Shown one piece after another: positions 9,843 through 17,904 of a stretch of 47,158 bases of DNA. The notes under the pieces are model-generated. The model was not told the DNA's origin, made no database searches, and saw only the letters and a program-made list of their open reading frames with translations. The stretch is from positions 1 through 47,158 of the forward strand of contig JBFLZY010000012.1 of the NCBI GenBank assembly GCA_040755975.1. Direction: 5' to 3'. Source of the DNA: JAIMBK01 sp040755975. Its GTDB lineage: Bacteria; Bacillota; Desulfotomaculia; Desulfotomaculales; Nap2-2B. The position numbers and the translations under genes were made by a program. Within the stretch, counting starts at the first letter, position 1; each line of letters begins with the position of its first letter.

Positions 9843-10328
9843 ATGCCCGAAGAGCAGCAGCAACAGCAGCAGCAACAGCACCCGATTGAAAGTTTGATGA
9901 AAACGGCCATGGAGACCATCAAACAAATGGTTGATGTGAATACGGTGGTGGGGGACCCCGTGGAAACTCCCGACGGCACGGTAATTATGCCGGTCTCCCG
10001 GGTGGCCTGCGGTTTCGGCGCGGGAGGCGGGGAGTTTGAGCCGGTGGAAAAGAATAAAAACGAGGGGGACCAGTCCCTTTACTTCGGCGGCGGAAGCGGG
10101 GCGGGCGTTTCCGTCCAGCCGGTTGGTTTTTTGGTGGTCGGCCACGGCCAGATCAGGTTTTTGCCGGTGGACAACAACATCATCATCGACCGGCTGATTG
10201 ATCTGGCTCCCCACGTGCTGGAAAAGATCGAGTCCCTTTGGAAAAAAGACAACCGGCAGCAGCAGCAACAGCAATTTGCGCAAGCTTCACCTGCGGCGGG
10301 TGCGCCGCCGCAAGCGCCGCCGGCCTGA
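9843..10328 (+). CDS. gerW: GerW/YtfJ family sporulation protein
   Basis: 161-residue protein of the YtfJ/GerW family, made during sporulation and needed for normal germination response in Bacillus. Family core: HPIESLMKTAMETIKQMVDVNTVVGDP, TPDGTVIMPVSRVACGFGAGG, and GGGSGAGVSVQPVGFLVV. Two glutamine tracts built from CAG/CAA codons flank the conserved core, one directly after MPEE and one before the Ala/Pro-rich tail. The ATG at 9843 is preferred to the in-frame GTG at 9831 because GGAGTGA then has a proper eight-base spacing. A strong terminator follows at 10425. Confidence 0.9.
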   Translation: MPEEQQQQQQQQHPIESLMKTAMETIKQMVDVNTVVGDPVETPDGTVIMPVSRVACGFGAGGGEFEPVEKNKNEGDQSLYFGGGSGAGVSVQPVGFLVVGHGQIRFLPVDNNIIIDRLIDLAPHVLEKIESLWKKDNRQQQQQQFAQASPAAGAPPQAPPA

Positions 10329-10424
10329 AGATTGGGGGGAAACCAGGAAGACCGAAACGACCGGAAAAGGGAAAAGTTAAAAACAGGTCCGGCCGGAGGT
10401 GCAGCGCACGAACAGGGCATTTCA

Positions 10425-10469
10425 GGCCGCGAGCGGCAAAAAACAAGACGCCAGGCTCGCGGCCTTTTC
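10425..10469 (+). terminator. Rho-independent terminator after gerW
   Basis: Perfect ten-base stem GGCCGCGAGC (10425-10434) with GCTCGCGGCC (10455-10464) followed by TTTT. It lies about 100 bases after gerW. Confidence 0.8.
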
Positions 10470-10606
10470 GTTCATATTGAAAAACGGCAACCAGATTTTT
10501 ATCTTTCGAATATGATAGTGCAAGAAAGAATTTAAGGTCCCGGTTAATCCCGGTTGCCTTGGGTGCCGGGAAGAGTGCTTTCTGGAGGTCATGCCGGCGC
10601 CGTGAA

Positions 10607-10680
10607 AAAACGGCGGGGGGCTGCGCAAAAAATAGCTTTTCTTCTCTGTTGGTGCCGCTAAAAGCAAGGGGTCTAATCCA
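10607..10680 (+). repeat. Interspersed repeat R, copy 1
   Basis: AACGGCGGGGGG, AGCTTT, CTCTGTTGGTGCCGCTAAAA and GGGTCT occur in the same order as at 19772-19838. It lies in the non-coding gap between the gerW terminator and the FAD oxidoreductase gene. Confidence 0.5.
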
Positions 10681-10716
10681 TAAATAAACCATGCTTTAAA
10701 CCATGCTTCCTGAAGA

Positions 10717-10740
10717 CCGACGACCGACGACCGACGACCG
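10717..10740 (+). repeat. Heptamer tandem repeat before a ribosome binding site
   Basis: Three perfect copies of CCGACGA plus a partial CCG, directly followed by TTTTGGGAGGT and the start of the FAD oxidoreductase gene. A matching arrangement with degenerate CCGACAY units occurs at 41154-41184. Just upstream is a direct repeat of AACCATGCTT. Confidence 0.85.
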
Positions 10741-10759
10741 TTTTGGGAGGTAGCGAACG

Positions 10760-12040
10760 ATGGCAGTGGTGGTAGTGGCCGGAGGAGGGTGGGCGGGGTG
10801 CGCCGCCGCTTATTCCGCCGCCCTGGCGGGCGCGCGGGTGATCCTCCTGGAGAAAACGGATTTGCTCCTGGGCACCGGGCTGGTCGGCGGCATCATGCGC
10901 AACAACGGGCGCTATACGGCGGCGGAAGAGTTGCGGGTCATGGGCGGGGACGATTTTCTGCAACTGGTGGAAAGCGTTGCCCGGCACCGCAATTTAAATT
11001 TTCCCGGCCACCGTCACGCCACCCTTTACGACGTCACCAGGATCGAGCCCGTCATCCGGAAAGCGCTGCTCGAGGCGGGCGTCGAAGTCCGCCTGCAGGC
11101 GCACGCGGTGGGGGTGGTTAAGAGAGGTGACAGGATCACAGAGGTTTACACCGCCCAGGGGCAGAATATTCCGGGGGACGTCTTCATGGACGCCACCGGC
11201 ACCGCCGGTCCGGTAAAAAACTGCACGCGCTACGGTTTTGGCTGCGCGATGTGCATTTTGCGCTGCCCGACCTTCGGCCCCCGGGTGAGCATAACCGCCA
11301 AAGCGGGCGTGCGCGAAATCGTGGCGGGGGAAGGTTTCCCGCATTTCGAGGCGCTGAGCGGTTCCTGCAAATTGGATAAACGATCGCTGGCCCCCTGGCT
11401 GGTTACCGAACTGGAGAAAAAAGGGGTGCTGGTGATTCCTTTGCCTGCGGACGTCCAAAAGAAAGAGCTGCTCAACAAAAAGGCCTGCCAGCAATATAAC
11501 CTGGCGGAATTTGCCGCCAATTTAGTTTTGCTGGACACCGGCCAGGCCAAGTTAATGACCCCGTATTTTCCTTTAGAAATTTTGCGCACCGTCCGGGGGT
11601 TTGAAGAGGCGCGCTTTGCCGACCCCTATTCCGGCGGCAAGGGCAATTCGATCCGCTTTATGGCGATGGCGCCCTGCGACGACGCTCTGCAGGTGGCGGG
11701 AGTGGATAATTTATTTTGCGCGGGAGAGAAGACGGGCCTTTTGGTCGGCCACACCGAGGCCATGGTCACCGGTTTTCTGGCCGGGCACAACGCCGCCCGC
11801 CGGCTCGCCGGGAAAGAGCCCTTGCTCCTTCCCGAAGATATTGCCGGCGGGGATATTATTTCCTACATGCACCGGGAAATGAAAACGGAGGAGGGGTTGA
11901 AGAAAAAGTATACCTTTTCCGGCTCGGTCTATTTTCAGCGGATGCGGGAAAAGGGGCTGTACAGCACGGACGCGGACGAAATCCACGCCCGCGTGGTTAA
12001 AGCGGGCTTAAAAGGGGTGTATAAGCAAAAAGTTTTGTAA
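10760..12040 (+). CDS. FAD-dependent oxidoreductase with Cys-rich motif
   Basis: 426-residue flavoprotein with an N-terminal Rossmann fold AGGGWAGCAAAYSAALAGA followed by the adenine-ribose-binding acid in VILLEK. The distal FAD motif is NLFCAGEKTGLLVGHTEAM near residues 315-335. The layout resembles GidA/TrmFO-like FAD-dependent proteins. Around residues 160-170 lies GCAMCILRCPTFGPR, a CxxCxxxC cluster that could bind metal or an Fe-S centre or be redox active. The ATG follows GGGAGGTAGCGAACG. It stands alone between terminators, so context gives no pathway; the substrate is unknown. Confidence 0.75.
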   Translation: MAVVVVAGGGWAGCAAAYSAALAGARVILLEKTDLLLGTGLVGGIMRNNGRYTAAEELRVMGGDDFLQLVESVARHRNLNFPGHRHATLYDVTRIEPVIRKALLEAGVEVRLQAHAVGVVKRGDRITEVYTAQGQNIPGDVFMDATGTAGPVKNCTRYGFGCAMCILRCPTFGPRVSITAKAGVREIVAGEGFPHFEALSGSCKLDKRSLAPWLVTELEKKGVLVIPLPADVQKKELLNKKACQQYNLAEFAANLVLLDTGQAKLMTPYFPLEILRTVRGFEEARFADPYSGGKGNSIRFMAMAPCDDALQVAGVDNLFCAGEKTGLLVGHTEAMVTGFLAGHNAARRLAGKEPLLLPEDIAGGDIISYMHREMKTEEGLKKKYTFSGSVYFQRMREKGLYSTDADEIHARVVKAGLKGVYKQKVL

Positions 12041-12049
12041 TATTCGTTT

Positions 12050-12186
12050 GGGGGCGGTTTACGCCGCTTCACTTGCTCCTTTGGCTTAGGCTACTGCGGC
12101 ATGAGCAAAGTCCCAGGAGATAGTGGGCGGTTTCACTGAATATAGAGTTAAATCAAGCCCTGCTGAAAAGGCAGGGTTTTTTCTTC
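12050..12186 (+). ncRNA. Candidate structured RNA ending in an intrinsic terminator
   Basis: The intergenic sequence folds by eye into GGCG/CGCC, then a long hairpin ACTTGCTC (12071-12078) with GAGCAAAGT (12103-12111, one bulged A), then CCCA/TGGG, with CCGC and GCGG able to close a three-way junction. A terminator follows at once. It could be a small RNA or a leader for the subtilase gene. No known riboswitch or ncRNA class was recognised. Confidence 0.4.
12158..12186 (+). terminator. Rho-independent terminator
   Basis: CCCTGC (12158-12163) pairs with GCAGGG (12171-12176) over a seven-base loop, followed by TTTTTTCTTC. It ends either the FAD oxidoreductase transcript or the structured RNA candidate. 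Confidence 0.85.
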
Positions 12187-12369
12187 AAACATTATTTGTA
12201 CTTTTTATGACATTCTTCCCAAAATTTTTTAAATCGCGGCAGGAAAAATTTACTTGGCGAAGAAAGATCAGAGATGTTGTCGATTAGTTGTTTGTATGGG
12301 GAAAAAGATCGGCAACGCGGTCATCGGTTGTTTATTGAGTTATTTTTCGGGAAGGAGATGGAAGAATTA

Positions 12370-15300
12370 ATGAACCTACGGAAGGCAACAGCCCTCATTT
12401 TAATGGTTGTGCTGCTGCTCGCGGCCGCCGGCGGCCCTGCAACCGCGGGCTCGTTAACCTTTTTGCCCGGAGGGCGGCATCAGGCAGGCACCGTTTCCGG
12501 GCTCTCCTATGTGCCTGGAGAGGTGATCGTCAAATTCAAGCCGGAAATTAAGGCCGCCGATGCAAAGGTCGGGCTCTTGAGCGCCCACCCGACTCTGGGC
12601 CTTGCGGAGAAGAGGGCCCTGCCGCACAACTCTTCTTTGTTGAAGGTTGCTGGCGATGTGGAAGAGGCCATAAAGGTTTTGCAGAAGGATCCGCAGGTGG
12701 CTTACGCCCAGCCGAACTACATCTACAAGGTCTGCCAGGAAGGGGACCCGTTGTTTGGCCAGCAATGGGGCCTGGTTAATGAGCAATACGGAACAAAGGC
12801 CCCTGGGGCGTGGAATCAGTTTACATCGGGAAGCCAGGACGTTATTGTGGCGGTCATCGATACCGGCGTGGATTACAACCATCCCGACCTTGCAAGCAAT
12901 ATATGGCATGATCCAGTTACGGGGGCGCCGGGAAAAGATTTTGTCAATAACGACGACGACCCCATGGACGATTACGGCCACGGCACTCACGTGGCGGGGA
13001 TCATCGCAGCGGCGGCGAATAACGGCGAGGGCATTGCCGGCGTGGCGCCGGGCGTGAAAATCATGGCCCTGAAGGCCGCCGACAGCTACGGTTTTTTTAC
13101 CACCGCGGCCATTGTTGACGCGATCGATTATGCGGCAACAAAGGGGGTGAAGGTGGTGAACATGAGCTTTGGTTCTTATGCCGGGAGTGGGCCGCCGCCC
13201 TGTGACGGGGATAAATGCCTTTACGGTGCCATTCAGTCCCATCCCCAAATCCTGTTTGTGGCAGCGGCAGGTAATGAATACGGCAACAACAACGATACCC
13301 TGCCGGTCTGGCCAGCGAGCTTCACCGTGGACTGGGACGTATACGAGATTATTGCCTTGCCCAACCTGATTAGTGTAGCAGCACTGGCAGTTCCCGGCGG
13401 ACCAAACCAGGGAGGACTTGCCGACTTCTCCAATTATGGTGGGCAATCGGTAACCCTGGCTGCACCGGGAGAAGGCATTTTGAGCACCGTGCCTGCCTTT
13501 GGCGCTGCCGGGATAGCCCTGACTGTTTCCGATGCTGCTTACAACGACAAAGTGATGCTGTGGGGCTTTGGCGCAGAAGCGCTAGCGGATCCTTTAAGTG
13601 AAACAACTACCAACGAAGCGGTGTACGACAGCGTAGTGCGGGCGGTTTACGACTTTTTGGGCATAGCCCCTGCCGACACCCAGGGGCACCCCCTGCTGGT
13701 TGTGGACGATGACCAGTCGGGCAAACAAATAGATATGCCATTCGGGTCTATCACTTTGCCTGACGTTGGTGGTCTGTACCTGAATGCCCTTTCCACAGCG
13801 GGGTATGTTTATGAAACCTGCCAGGAGGAAAGTTCCCTTCCGGTGAATGCGGCAGTTTATTCCGGGGTGATCTGGTTCACCGGCTGGGCGCCTGGCAGCG
13901 CCTGGCACTGGGACGATAACTATGGTTTGCTTGTTGATCAGCCGAACTTAACTTCGAGCGAAAAAAACTTTCTGGCTGGCTATCTGGAAAATAGCGGCAG
14001 GCTTTTCCTGAGCGGTTGGGCCGCTGGTTCCGGCGCTCAAGATTTTTTAGCTAATTACCTGCATGCTCAAATGGTTGGTCAAACGGAAAATTTAGTCGCG
14101 GCCGACGGGGCCGGGCCGTATGAAGGGGTTACTTATAATTTTGCAGTCCCTGCATACTTCTCACTTTTCCGGCCAACCCCCCCAGGTAGTGCGACGGTTG
14201 TGTTAAGTCCCCGGCCTTACGCTTTCTGGGACGGCACTTCCATGGCGGCGCCGTTTGTTTCCGGCGGGGCGGCGCTAGCTCTTTCCCTGCGGAGTGACCT
14301 TGCGCCCAGTCAGTTAATTAATATTTTGAAAGAAAATGTAACTCCTTTGGATGCCTTAAAGGACAAGACAGCCTCCGGCGGCACCCTCAACGTCTTCCAG
14401 GCCCTGGACGCCGTTCCCACGCGGCCTGGCGACGGAGACGGCGGAGGCGGCGGAGGCACCCCGCCGAAAAAAGAGGAGCCTGCCCCGGGCACCGCCGAAA
14501 TTACCGCTACCGGCGAGGCACAGAGCGCAGAGGTGCTGGGTGGCAGGGTGGTCATTAACATTTCCGCCGGAGCTCTGCCGAAGGACGCCAGGCTGGTAAT
14601 TAAACTGGCGGCGGAGGCGCCGGAAAACGTTCCGGCGGGAGCGGTGGCGGCAAGTCCGGTGATCAGCTTCGAGACCTCCGGTTCCCTGGATAAACCGGTG
14701 AAGATCGGCATCAGGTACGATCCCGCCAAACTCGGTCAACTCGACCCGCGGGCGCTGCAGGTGTTCCGGCAAAACGAGGACGGCACCTGGACGGCGGTCG
14801 GAGGCAAACTGGACCGGCAAAAGGGAACGGTAATGGTGGAGCTGGATCATTTCTCAAATTATGCCCTTTTCGCCATGGCCAAGGCCTTTGGTGACACTGC
14901 CGGTCACTGGGCGCAAAAGGACATCGCCTTGATGGCCGCCCGGGGGGTTATCGGCGGCTACGAAGACGGGACTTTCCGGCCGGAAAAGGCCGTCACCCGG
15001 GCCGAACTGGCCAGCCTGCTGGTGAAACTGCTGGGCCTGCCGGAAGTGCGGCCCCAAACCCCGACCTTTGCCGACGTTGACCCCGCCGCCTGGTATTATG
15101 CAGCGGTGGAAACGGCGGCCCGGGCAAAGCTCCTGGCGGGCGACGGACGCAGTTTCCGGCCGGACGATACCCTCACCCGCGAAGAGATGGCCGCCGTGGC
15201 GGTGCGCCTGGCCGGGTTATCCGGGAGCGTTCCGGCGGCGGATTTTGCCGACGAACAGGAAATCGCCCCCTGGGCGCGGGAGGCGGTGGCAATCGCGTCC

Positions 15301-15660
15301 GCCCACGGCTTAATGCGGGGGGTGGGCAACCAATTGTTTGCGCCCAAGGCCATTGTAACCAGGGCCCAGAGCGCAACATTGCTGGCCCGCCTGGGCGACC
15401 GGCTCGGCCTCTTTGAACAGACGCTTACCCTGGAGGGCAGCCTAGTGATGAGCACCGTCGAGGGACCACATTTCGAACTGGTTGCGGCGGACAAGACCTA
15501 TGTCCTGGTCGCGGACCGGTCCGACCGCGCCCTTTCTACCTGGCTCAATACCCACCTTGGCCAGACCGTGCGGGTAACCGGCTACCTTGTGCCGGGACCG
15601 AACATCTATATGCGCGGCCCGGTGCTGCGGGTGATCAGCGCCGAATCCCTTGCGCCGTAA
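12370..15660 (+). CDS. Surface subtilisin-like serine protease with SLH domains
   Basis: 1096-residue exported S8 protease. In order: signal peptide (1-27), a propeptide-like segment (YVPGEVIVKFKPE, about 46-115), and the subtilisin triad D164 (IDTGVDYNHPDL), H204 (GHGTHVAGI) and S624 (DGTSMAAPF), with oxyanion N302 (AAAGNEYG). The N-to-S spacing of 322 residues far exceeds the usual 65-70 because a domain with LLVVDDDQSG, VIWFTGWAPG and RLFLSGWAAG is inserted at about 380-605. A glycine-rich linker leads to a beta domain (680-835), three SLH repeats (about 840-1005, GGYEDGTFRPEKAVTRAE type) that anchor to cell-wall polymer, and an OB-like tail. ATG 12358 is an alternative start. Confidence 0.9.
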   Translation: MNLRKATALILMVVLLLAAAGGPATAGSLTFLPGGRHQAGTVSGLSYVPGEVIVKFKPEIKAADAKVGLLSAHPTLGLAEKRALPHNSSLLKVAGDVEEAIKVLQKDPQVAYAQPNYIYKVCQEGDPLFGQQWGLVNEQYGTKAPGAWNQFTSGSQDVIVAVIDTGVDYNHPDLASNIWHDPVTGAPGKDFVNNDDDPMDDYGHGTHVAGIIAAAANNGEGIAGVAPGVKIMALKAADSYGFFTTAAIVDAIDYAATKGVKVVNMSFGSYAGSGPPPCDGDKCLYGAIQSHPQILFVAAAGNEYGNNNDTLPVWPASFTVDWDVYEIIALPNLISVAALAVPGGPNQGGLADFSNYGGQSVTLAAPGEGILSTVPAFGAAGIALTVSDAAYNDKVMLWGFGAEALADPLSETTTNEAVYDSVVRAVYDFLGIAPADTQGHPLLVVDDDQSGKQIDMPFGSITLPDVGGLYLNALSTAGYVYETCQEESSLPVNAAVYSGVIWFTGWAPGSAWHWDDNYGLLVDQPNLTSSEKNFLAGYLENSGRLFLSGWAAGSGAQDFLANYLHAQMVGQTENLVAADGAGPYEGVTYNFAVPAYFSLFRPTPPGSATVVLSPRPYAFWDGTSMAAPFVSGGAALALSLRSDLAPSQLINILKENVTPLDALKDKTASGGTLNVFQALDAVPTRPGDGDGGGGGGTPPKKEEPAPGTAEITATGEAQSAEVLGGRVVINISAGALPKDARLVIKLAAEAPENVPAGAVAASPVISFETSGSLDKPVKIGIRYDPAKLGQLDPRALQVFRQNEDGTWTAVGGKLDRQKGTVMVELDHFSNYALFAMAKAFGDTAGHWAQKDIALMAARGVIGGYEDGTFRPEKAVTRAELASLLVKLLGLPEVRPQTPTFADVDPAAWYYAAVETAARAKLLAGDGRSFRPDDTLTREEMAAVAVRLAGLSGSVPAADFADEQEIAPWAREAVAIASAHGLMRGVGNQLFAPKAIVTRAQSATLLARLGDRLGLFEQTLTLEGSLVMSTVEGPHFELVAADKTYVLVADRSDRALSTWLNTHLGQTVRVTGYLVPGPNIYMRGPVLRVISAESLAP

Positions 15661-15693
15661 ATAAACCATTGCCAAAAGAAAAAGGGGACAAAG

Positions 15694-15718
15694 CGAGGGG
15701 CGGGAAAACCGCCCCTCG
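15694..15718 (+). terminator. Strong hairpin after the subtilase gene
   Basis: Perfect ten-base stem CGAGGGGCGG with CCGCCCCTCG over a GAAAA loop, 34 bases after the stop codon. Only a weak T-run follows (TTCAATTC), so termination efficiency is uncertain. The rest of 15719-15917 shows no gene. Confidence 0.6.
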
Positions 15719-15917
15719 TTCAATTCGGAAAAAGATCCGGGCGGCCCTGGCCGCCCTCTTCCGGCGGGGAGGGGCCGAAAAATGAAAAATTCCCGCTGCA
15801 GAGCAAGGCCGGGCGAGCGGTATCGTTCGCCTGAAACGAGCCCTCGCAAGATGCTGGCCCCGGTTCTATCTTGTCCACCTCGTTCATAAAACTTAAAAAA
15901 GGAGGTGCGCAAAAGAG

Positions 15918-16511
15918 GTGGTCAACTACATCTGGCTGGGCATGATTGTTTTCAGTATTCTTGTGGCCGGGGCCAACGGGCGGATTGAAGTAATCACCAG
16001 GGCGGCCCTGGAAGGGGCCGACAATGCGGTGAAAATTTCTTTGAGCCTGATCGCCATCATCGCCTTCTGGCTGGGGATCATGCGCCTGGCGGAGGCGGCC
16101 GGCCTGGTGCGGGCCCTGGCCGGCCTGGTCCGGCCGCTGACCCGGTTTTTGTTCCCCGGCATACCTAAAGATCACCCCGCCCTGGGCGCCATCATCATGA
16201 ACTTGAGCGCGAACATTCTGGGCCTGGGCAACGCCGCCACCCCCATGGGGCTGATTGCCATGCAGGAATTGCAAAAATTAAACCGCGGCGACCTCAAAAC
16301 GGCTACCGCCGCGATGTGCACCTTTCTGGCGCTGAACACCTCCTGCCTGACCCTGATCCCTTCCACCATCATCGGCATCCGCCTGATGTACAATTCCAGC
16401 GATCCCACGGCCATTGTGGGGACAACCATCTTCGCCACCGCCTGCGGGATGACCGTGGCGATCGCGGTGGACAGGGTGATGCGTTTTATTTACCGCCTGC
16501 AGGGGCGGTAA
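15918..16511 (+). CDS. spmA: Spore maturation protein A
   Basis: 197-residue membrane protein of the nucleoside-recognition (gate) family; in Bacillus, SpmA and SpmB are needed for spore core dehydration. It shows five or so hydrophobic helices and the conserved patch IIMNLSANILGLGNAATPMGLIAMQEL with FLALNTSCLTLIPSTIIGIR. The GTG start at 15918 is supported by GGAGGT at 15901-15906 and by the family N-terminus VNYIW. spmB follows after 21 bases. Confidence 0.93.
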   Translation: MVNYIWLGMIVFSILVAGANGRIEVITRAALEGADNAVKISLSLIAIIAFWLGIMRLAEAAGLVRALAGLVRPLTRFLFPGIPKDHPALGAIIMNLSANILGLGNAATPMGLIAMQELQKLNRGDLKTATAAMCTFLALNTSCLTLIPSTIIGIRLMYNSSDPTAIVGTTIFATACGMTVAIAVDRVMRFIYRLQGR

Positions 16512-16532
16512 AGCCGACTGGAGGTAAGCGCC

Positions 16533-17075
16533 TTGTACGAAATAATCGCGGAAATTTCCCGCTGGGCGATCCCGCTCACGCTGCTTTTCGTACCGCTGGT
16601 GGCCATGCTCCGGGGGGTACCGGTTTTCGAAGCGTTCGTGGAAGGGGCCGGGGAAGGCTTTGCCACGGCCGTTAAAACCATCCCCTACCTGGTGGCCATG
16701 CTGGTGGCGATCAGCGTCTTTCGGGCTTCCGGGGCCATGGAGTTGATGGTGCAGACCCTCTCGCCGGCTCTTAACCTGATTGGTTTTCCTGCGGAGGTGC
16801 TGCCGCACGCCATCATGCGCCCGCTGTCCGGCGGCGCCGCCCTGGGGATTGCCGCGGACCTCATCGCCGCCCACGGCCCGGACAGTTTTATCGGCCGCCT
16901 GGTGTCCACCATGCAGGGTAGCACCGATACCACTTTTTACGTCCTCACTTTGTATTTTGGTTCGGTGGGGATAACCCGGTACAGGTACGCAATCGTTTCC
17001 GGTTTGGCGGCCGATCTTACCACCCTGGCGGCGTCGTTGTTTATTGTGCAGAAAGTTTTCGGGGCGGGAAGTTAA
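16533..17075 (+). CDS. spmB: Spore maturation protein B
   Basis: 180-residue membrane partner of SpmA. Conserved segments are FEAFVEGAGEGFATAVKTIPYLVAML, IMRPLSGGAALG and STMQGSTDTTFYVLTLYFGSVGI. The start is TTG at 16533 with TGGAGGTAAG before it. It should be co-transcribed with spmA in the mother cell during sporulation (family knowledge). Confidence 0.93.
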   Translation: MYEIIAEISRWAIPLTLLFVPLVAMLRGVPVFEAFVEGAGEGFATAVKTIPYLVAMLVAISVFRASGAMELMVQTLSPALNLIGFPAEVLPHAIMRPLSGGAALGIAADLIAAHGPDSFIGRLVSTMQGSTDTTFYVLTLYFGSVGITRYRYAIVSGLAADLTTLAASLFIVQKVFGAGS

Positions 17076-17171
17076 TTGCAAAATGCTAGATTTTCCCTCC
17101 GGAATGGGATATACTATTCTTAAACTTTCCACAATAAGACCTGCCCTATTAACCGGAAGGGGGTTAAGGGA

Positions 17172-17507
17172 TTGAAAGAGAGTTCTCCTATGGTTACTGA
17201 AGAATTGCTGTCTGAAGTTGTGCAAAGAATTCTTTCGGTGACCAAAAAGCCAAAACTGATCGCCTTGTTTGGTTCCCGTGCGCGGGGAAATTCCAGACCG
17301 GACAGCGACCTGGATATTCTCGTGGTCATGGACTCCGATTTGCCCCGGTGGAAGCGTCCGGCGCCGATTCGCCGGGCATTAACCGGCCTGTTCCCGGCAA
17401 AGGACATTGTCGTATACACGCCCCAAGAGGTTGAGGAGTGGAAAACGGTTCCCAACGCTTTTATTACCACTATCCTGCGTGAAGGGAAAATTTTGTTTGA
17501 AGGATAA
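17172..17507 (+). CDS. Orphan MNT-type minimal nucleotidyltransferase
   Basis: 111-residue nucleotidyltransferase of the MNT/KNTase fold. It shows the helix-turn GSRARG and the metal-binding pair in DSDLDILVV, followed by a third acidic strand KDIVVYTP. Such proteins are usually antitoxins that AMPylate a HEPN ribonuclease encoded beside them. No HEPN frame precedes or follows: spmB is upstream and aroH is convergent with a five-base gap. TTG at 17172 is chosen because GGAAGGGGG is well spaced; ATG at 17190 is possible. Confidence 0.8.
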   Translation: MKESSPMVTEELLSEVVQRILSVTKKPKLIALFGSRARGNSRPDSDLDILVVMDSDLPRWKRPAPIRRALTGLFPAKDIVVYTPQEVEEWKTVPNAFITTILREGKILFEG

Positions 17508-17512
17508 AAATT

Positions 17513-17887
17513 TTACTGAGGCAATAAATCGGTGCGCAACTGCGTCGCTTCCCGCAAATAAACGTGCTTTAATTCCTGCTGGGAGCGGTCGGTGTGCACG
17601 TGCACCAGGACGCGGATGCACTTTCCCAGCCGGCCCGGAACGTTTATTTCCGTGGCGTCGAGCAGGGGAACGTATTTCCAGCCCAGCATTTCGCGCGCGG
17701 CGGTGGCGGGAAATTCCGCGTTGAGATCGGGCGTAACCGTAAAAATAGCGCTGGCGATGTCTTCCGTGGCCAGCCCGTTTTCTTCCACGATGGCCTGCAA
17801 GAGTTCCCGCGTGGCCTCCAGGATTTCTTCAGCGTCGTTGCGTTCAACGGTGGTGGCCCCGCGGATTCCGCGCAATATTTTGCCCAT
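17513..17887 (-). CDS. aroH: Chorismate mutase, AroH type
   Basis: 124-residue monofunctional chorismate mutase converting chorismate to prephenate for Phe/Tyr synthesis. The AroH-class pattern is complete: RGIRGATTVERNDAEEIL at the N-terminus, IFTVTPDLNAEFPA, VPLLDATEINVPG and CIRVLVHVHTDRSQQELKHVYL with the active-site arginine in the last block. It is the last gene of a minus-strand group with hutP-like and an unknown gene upstream, and converges on the MNT gene. Confidence 0.93.
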   Translation of the reverse strand: MGKILRGIRGATTVERNDAEEILEATRELLQAIVEENGLATEDIASAIFTVTPDLNAEFPATAAREMLGWKYVPLLDATEINVPGRLGKCIRVLVHVHTDRSQQELKHVYLREATQLRTDLLPQ

Positions 17888-17904
17888 CCTTTATTTACTC
17901 CTCT

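Noticed and set aside
10717..10740. CRISPR-like array
   Set aside because: Seven-base period without spacers; a simple tandem repeat.
12454..13446. 330-codon open frame opposite the subtilase
   Set aside because: Antisense shadow of a high-G+C coding region; no ribosome binding site and no family resemblance, while the plus frame has intact protease motifs.
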